38,017 nt of DNA from Pseudomonadota bacterium (GTDB taxonomy: Bacteria; Pseudomonadota; Alphaproteobacteria; JACQOE01). Shown one piece after another: positions 35,269 through 38,017 of the stretch (within the stretch, counting starts at the first letter, position 1; each line of letters begins with the position of its first letter). The position numbers were made by a program, and so were the translations under genes. Where the stretch lies: positions 1 to 38,017 of the forward strand of contig JACQOE010000034.1 in assembly GCA_016202695.1 (NCBI GenBank), in the 5' to 3' direction. The notes beneath the pieces are model-generated. The model saw nothing but the letters and a program-made list of their open reading frames with translations, had not been told where the DNA came from and made no database searches.

Positions 35269-35787
35269 ATGGCCGTGCGCGAGATCCTGGTCGCCCCCGA
35301 CAAGCGCCTCAAGACCGTCTGCGAGCCGATCGCCGAGGTGGACGCCGAGGTGCGCCGCCTCATGGACGACCTCATCGAGACCATGCACGCGGCCCCCGGG
35401 ATCGGGCTCGCCGCGCCGCAGATCGGGGTGCTGAAGCGTGTCCTGGTGATCGACGTGCACGGCGAGGACGAGGCGCCGCAGCCGATCGCGATGGCGAATC
35501 CCGAGGTCGCGTGGGCCTCGGACGAGATGGCGACGCGGGAGGAGGGCTGCCTCTCGCTTCCCGAGCACTACGCCGAGGTCACCCGCCCGGCGCGGGTGCG
35601 GGTGGCCTACGTCGACCGCCAGGGCGCGCGCCGCGAGCTCGAGGCCGAGGGGCTGAAGGCGGCGTGCGTGCAGCACGAGATCGACCACCTCGACGGCATC
35701 CTCTTCATCGACCGCATCACTCCGCTCAAGCGCAACATCATCCTGCGCAAGCTGGGGAAGGCCCAGCGGCTCAAGGCCGCGGGCTGA
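35269..35787 (+). CDS. def: Peptide deformylase
   Basis: A 172-residue metalloenzyme that removes the formyl group from nascent proteins. All three family motifs are present: GIGLAAPQIG (44-53), EGCLSLP (92-98) with metal ligand C94, and QHEIDHLDG with H136, H140 and catalytic E137. Length is usual. It is followed by fmt after 27 nt, so the enzymes adding and removing formyl are made together. Confidence 0.96.
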   Translation: MAVREILVAPDKRLKTVCEPIAEVDAEVRRLMDDLIETMHAAPGIGLAAPQIGVLKRVLVIDVHGEDEAPQPIAMANPEVAWASDEMATREEGCLSLPEHYAEVTRPARVRVAYVDRQGARRELEAEGLKAACVQHEIDHLDGILFIDRITPLKRNIILRKLGKAQRLKAAG

Positions 35788-35814
35788 GCGCGGGCCTTGC
35801 CCCAGGGGGAGCCG

Positions 35815-36747
35815 ATGACCCGCCTCAGACTCGCCTTCATGGGCACGCCCGAGTTCGCGGTGCCGACGCTCAAGGCGCTCCTTGCCGCCGGCCACCTGAT
35901 CGGCGCGGTCTATACCCAGCCGCCCCGGCCGGCGGGGCGCGGGTATCAGCCCCAGCCTTCGCCGGTGCAGGTGTTCGCCGAGGCGCACGGGCTCACGGTG
36001 CTTGTGCCCGCGAGCCTGCGCGGCGATGAGGCGGTGCAGGCGGAATTTTCCGCGCTCGGGCTCGATGCGGTGGTGGTGGTGGCCTACGGCCTGATGCTGC
36101 CCAAGCGGATGCTCGCCGCGCCGCGGCTCGGATGCCTGAACGTCCACGCCTCGCTCCTCCCCCGCTGGCGGGGCGCGGCGCCGATCCAGCGCGCCATCCT
36201 CGCCGGCGACCGACGCACCGGCGTCAGCATCATGCTGATGGACGAGGGGCTGGACACCGGCCCGGTCGTGCTCGCGCGCATGGTGCCGATCACGCTCAAG
36301 ACCACCGCCGAGGGCCTGCACGACGAGCTCGCCCGCCTCGGCGCCGATCTCGTGCTCGAGGCGCTGGACGGCCTCGCGGCAGGCCGCCTCGATCCCCGCC
36401 CGCAGCCCTCCGAGGGGGTGACCTACGCCCCCAAACTCGACCGCGACGAGGGCCGGATCGAGTGGGCGAAGCCCGCGGCGACGCTCGAGCGCATGGTCAG
36501 GGCGCTCAACCCCTGGCCGGGGGTCTGGTTCAGCCACCAGGGTGAAGCGATCAAGGTGCTGGCCGCCGAGCTAGCCGGCCGGCCGGCGGGTGCGCAACCC
36601 GGCACCGTGCTCGACGAGCGTCTGACGGTCGCCTGCGGCGAGGGCGCGCTCCGGCTGCTCAAGGTCCAGCGCGCGGGCCGGCAGGCGCTGTCGGCGGGCG
36701 AGTTCCTGCGCGGCCGTCCGCTGGCGCCGGGCACCATGCTCGGCTGA
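35815..36747 (+). CDS. fmt: Methionyl-tRNA formyltransferase
   Basis: A 310-residue enzyme that formylates initiator Met-tRNA using 10-formyl-tetrahydrofolate. [20 protein letters not shown] opens the Rossmann domain; the [10 protein letters not shown] loop contacts tRNA; catalytic N109, H111 and D147 are seen in [18 protein letters not shown] and [10 protein letters not shown]. The C-terminal OB-fold domain starts near residue 205. The ATG at 35815 has AGGGGGAG at ideal distance. Confidence 0.96.
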   Translation: MTRLRLAFMGTPEFAVPTLKALLAAGHLIGAVYTQPPRPAGRGYQPQPSPVQVFAEAHGLTVLVPASLRGDEAVQAEFSALGLDAVVVVAYGLMLPKRMLAAPRLGCLNVHASLLPRWRGAAPIQRAILAGDRRTGVSIMLMDEGLDTGPVVLARMVPITLKTTAEGLHDELARLGADLVLEALDGLAAGRLDPRPQPSEGVTYAPKLDRDEGRIEWAKPAATLERMVRALNPWPGVWFSHQGEAIKVLAAELAGRPAGAQPGTVLDERLTVACGEGALRLLKVQRAGRQALSAGEFLRGRPLAPGTMLG

Positions 36748-36757
36748 GGCATCTTAA

Positions 36758-37495
36758 GTGCCGCGCTACCGGCTCCTCGTGGAGTACGACGGTACCGGTT
36801 TCGCCGGCTGGCAGCGCCAGGCCAACGGGCCGTCGATCCAGGAGGCGATCGAGGAGGCGGCGTTCGCCTTCTCGGGCGAGCGCACCACCGCCTTCGCCGC
36901 CGGGCGAACCGATGCCGGGGTGCACGCGCTCGGGCAGGTGGTGCACCTCGACCTCGTGCGCGACTTTCCGCCCGACACGGTGCGCGCGGCGCTCAACTTC
37001 CACCTCAAGCCCCGGCTCGTGGTGGTGCTGGTGGCCGAGGTCGCGCCGCCCGAGTTTCACGCCCGCTTCTCGGCCCGCGAGCGGGTCTACCTCTACCGCA
37101 TCCTTAACCGGCGCTCGCCGCCCGCGCTTCTGCGTGGGCGAGTGTGGTTCGTCCCCCAGCCACTCGATGCGGCGGCGATGGCCGAGGCGGCAATGGCGCT
37201 GGTCGGCCGGCACGATTTCACCAGCTTCCGCGCCGCGATCTGCCAGGCCGCATCGCCGGTGAAGACCCTCGATGAGCTCACCGTCGCGCGCGCGGGCGAG
37301 GAGGTGCGGATCACGGCCCGCGCGCGCTCGTTCCTCCATCATCAGGTGCGCAACATCGCCGGCACCCTCAAGCTGGTCGGTGAGGGCCGCTGGCGAGTGG
37401 ACGACGTGGCCCGCGCGCTTGCCGCCCGCGATCGATCGGCTGCGGGGCCCACCGCCCCGGCCTGCGGGCTCTATTTGGTGGAGGTGCGCTACTGA
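36758..37495 (+). CDS. truA: tRNA pseudouridine(38-40) synthase
   Basis: A 245-residue enzyme that makes pseudouridine in the anticodon arm of many tRNAs. The catalytic Asp lies in [15 protein letters not shown] (D52), with [12 protein letters not shown] at the start and [20 protein letters not shown] near the end. The start is GTG at 36758, with a GAGG from the fmt stop region as ribosome site. It closes the def-fmt-truA operon. Just after it base composition changes abruptly. Confidence 0.94.
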   Translation: MPRYRLLVEYDGTGFAGWQRQANGPSIQEAIEEAAFAFSGERTTAFAAGRTDAGVHALGQVVHLDLVRDFPPDTVRAALNFHLKPRLVVVLVAEVAPPEFHARFSARERVYLYRILNRRSPPALLRGRVWFVPQPLDAAAMAEAAMALVGRHDFTSFRAAICQAASPVKTLDELTVARAGEEVRITARARSFLHHQVRNIAGTLKLVGEGRWRVDDVARALAARDRSAAGPTAPACGLYLVEVRY

Positions 37496-37506
37496 GGCGC
37501 GAGATT

Positions 37507-37953
37507 TTACGGAGGTTTCAAGCCCCACCAAGCTGCCATAAGCAGCAGAATGGTCACAATCAATTGAGATAAATGTGCCCAGTTTTTAAAAGCGCATAAG
37601 TGATCGTATACGCTGCTGATTCTAGGTGGTGGCTTGAGGACGCGATATTCTGGGTCGCAAAGAATGCGCGCCGCTTGATCCCGAAAATGGTCAGCCATCA
37701 ACTTGTCGTTCTTGTTAGCGCCCGAAATACCCCAAAGAAAATACCCGTGGACCACGGCCCCAAGTACACCTAACCACCATGGGATTGGGGTTCCTTTCAA
37801 GTAACCAATCGCCGCCACGATTACCGTCCACAGGGCAAAGTTCACCTTCCATTCATACTGGCGGCGGCCGTTGAACGATGCGAAGGCATATTCCGCTTGT
37901 TTCATTAGAGCATCGAATTTTTCTTTCTGACTACAGTTATCTGAATCGGCCAT
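37507..37953 (-). CDS. Unknown small membrane protein, AT-rich gene
   Basis: A 148-residue protein I do not recognise. A polar N-terminus (about 1-38) precedes two close hydrophobic helices (VNFALWTVIVAAIGYL and WWLGVLGAVVHGYFLWGI), then a charged middle (NKNDKLMADHFRDQAARI) and a third helix at the end (LSQLIVTILLLMAAWWGL). The first two helices and the following soluble part recall the general build of SLATT-type membrane effectors, but no diagnostic motif is seen. Codons are far richer in A and T than in any neighbour, suggesting recent transfer. It converges on truA, 11 nt apart. A GGAG site precedes the ATG. Confidence 0.7.
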   Translation of the reverse strand: MADSDNCSQKEKFDALMKQAEYAFASFNGRRQYEWKVNFALWTVIVAAIGYLKGTPIPWWLGVLGAVVHGYFLWGISGANKNDKLMADHFRDQAARILCDPEYRVLKPPPRISSVYDHLCAFKNWAHLSQLIVTILLLMAAWWGLKPP

Positions 37954-37990
37954 TCGTTGCGCTCCGGGCTAATGAACGGCTCAAATGCTC

Positions 37991-38004
37991 TGCCTGCACA
38001 GGCA
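37991..38004. repeat. Short inverted repeat at the window edge
   Basis: TGCCTG and CAGGCA are separated by two bases, 38 nt upstream of the AT-rich gene. It may be a regulator half-site pair or chance. The window ends 13 nt later. Confidence 0.3.
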
Positions 38005-38017
38005 AATTGTCCCCGTA

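Overview
The window is about 38 kb of very GC-rich chromosome. It reads as an alphaproteobacterium, probably Rhodospirillales-like. The reasons are the gene block nudC - SRP RNA - dnaX - ybaB - recR, the block rmuC / def - fmt - truA, and the pheA / membrane-anchored cytochrome c / HisN-type phosphatase neighbourhood, together with strong GC3 bias that creates long antisense shadow frames. No rRNA, tRNA, CRISPR array or recognisable transposase is present. The species cannot be named from this sequence alone.

Layout. (1) 1-3720, minus strand: a glutamate/aspartate-type ABC importer (gltI-gltJ-gltK-gltL) followed by a 74-codon SelW-like Rdx gene with an in-frame UGA exactly at the redox position (CGA-U) and a SECIS-like hairpin just behind it. 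This is a probable selenoprotein that ordinary gene calling would miss. (2) 3721-8089: a DUF3179 protein, a cyclic amidohydrolase plus N-carbamoyl-D-amino-acid hydrolase pair (hydantoin-type chemistry), and a DUF6064 membrane protein. (3) 8320-13330: an RND efflux adaptor and pump with a coupled EamA transporter. (4) 13354-15365: remains of a broken gene, a 22-bp perfect palindrome, a type 1 copper protein and a cytochrome P460-family protein, and a TetR regulator. (5) 15468-19593: two tandem EamA transporters, an M17 aminopeptidase and a MarR regulator.

(6) 19707-27874, minus strand: a long same-direction run of a membrane-anchored cytochrome c, a HisN-type phosphatase, the yejA-B-E-F peptide importer and a tightly linked ghrA-type hydroxyacid dehydrogenase. 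(7) 28122-30940: prephenate dehydratase, a beta-hydroxyacid dehydrogenase and NudC. (8) 31034-37495: SRP RNA with a readable promoter, then dnaX-ybaB-recR, convergent rmuC, and def-fmt-truA. (9) From 37496 the base composition drops sharply. A small three-helix membrane protein of unknown function lies there and looks foreign, possibly the edge of an acquired island.

The strongest observation is the probable selenoprotein at 113-337. Next are the palindrome controlling the cupredoxin/P460 pair, the compositionally foreign gene at the right edge, and a YejA with an unusual C-terminal membrane anchor. All promoter, operator and terminator calls are by eye and have modest confidence.
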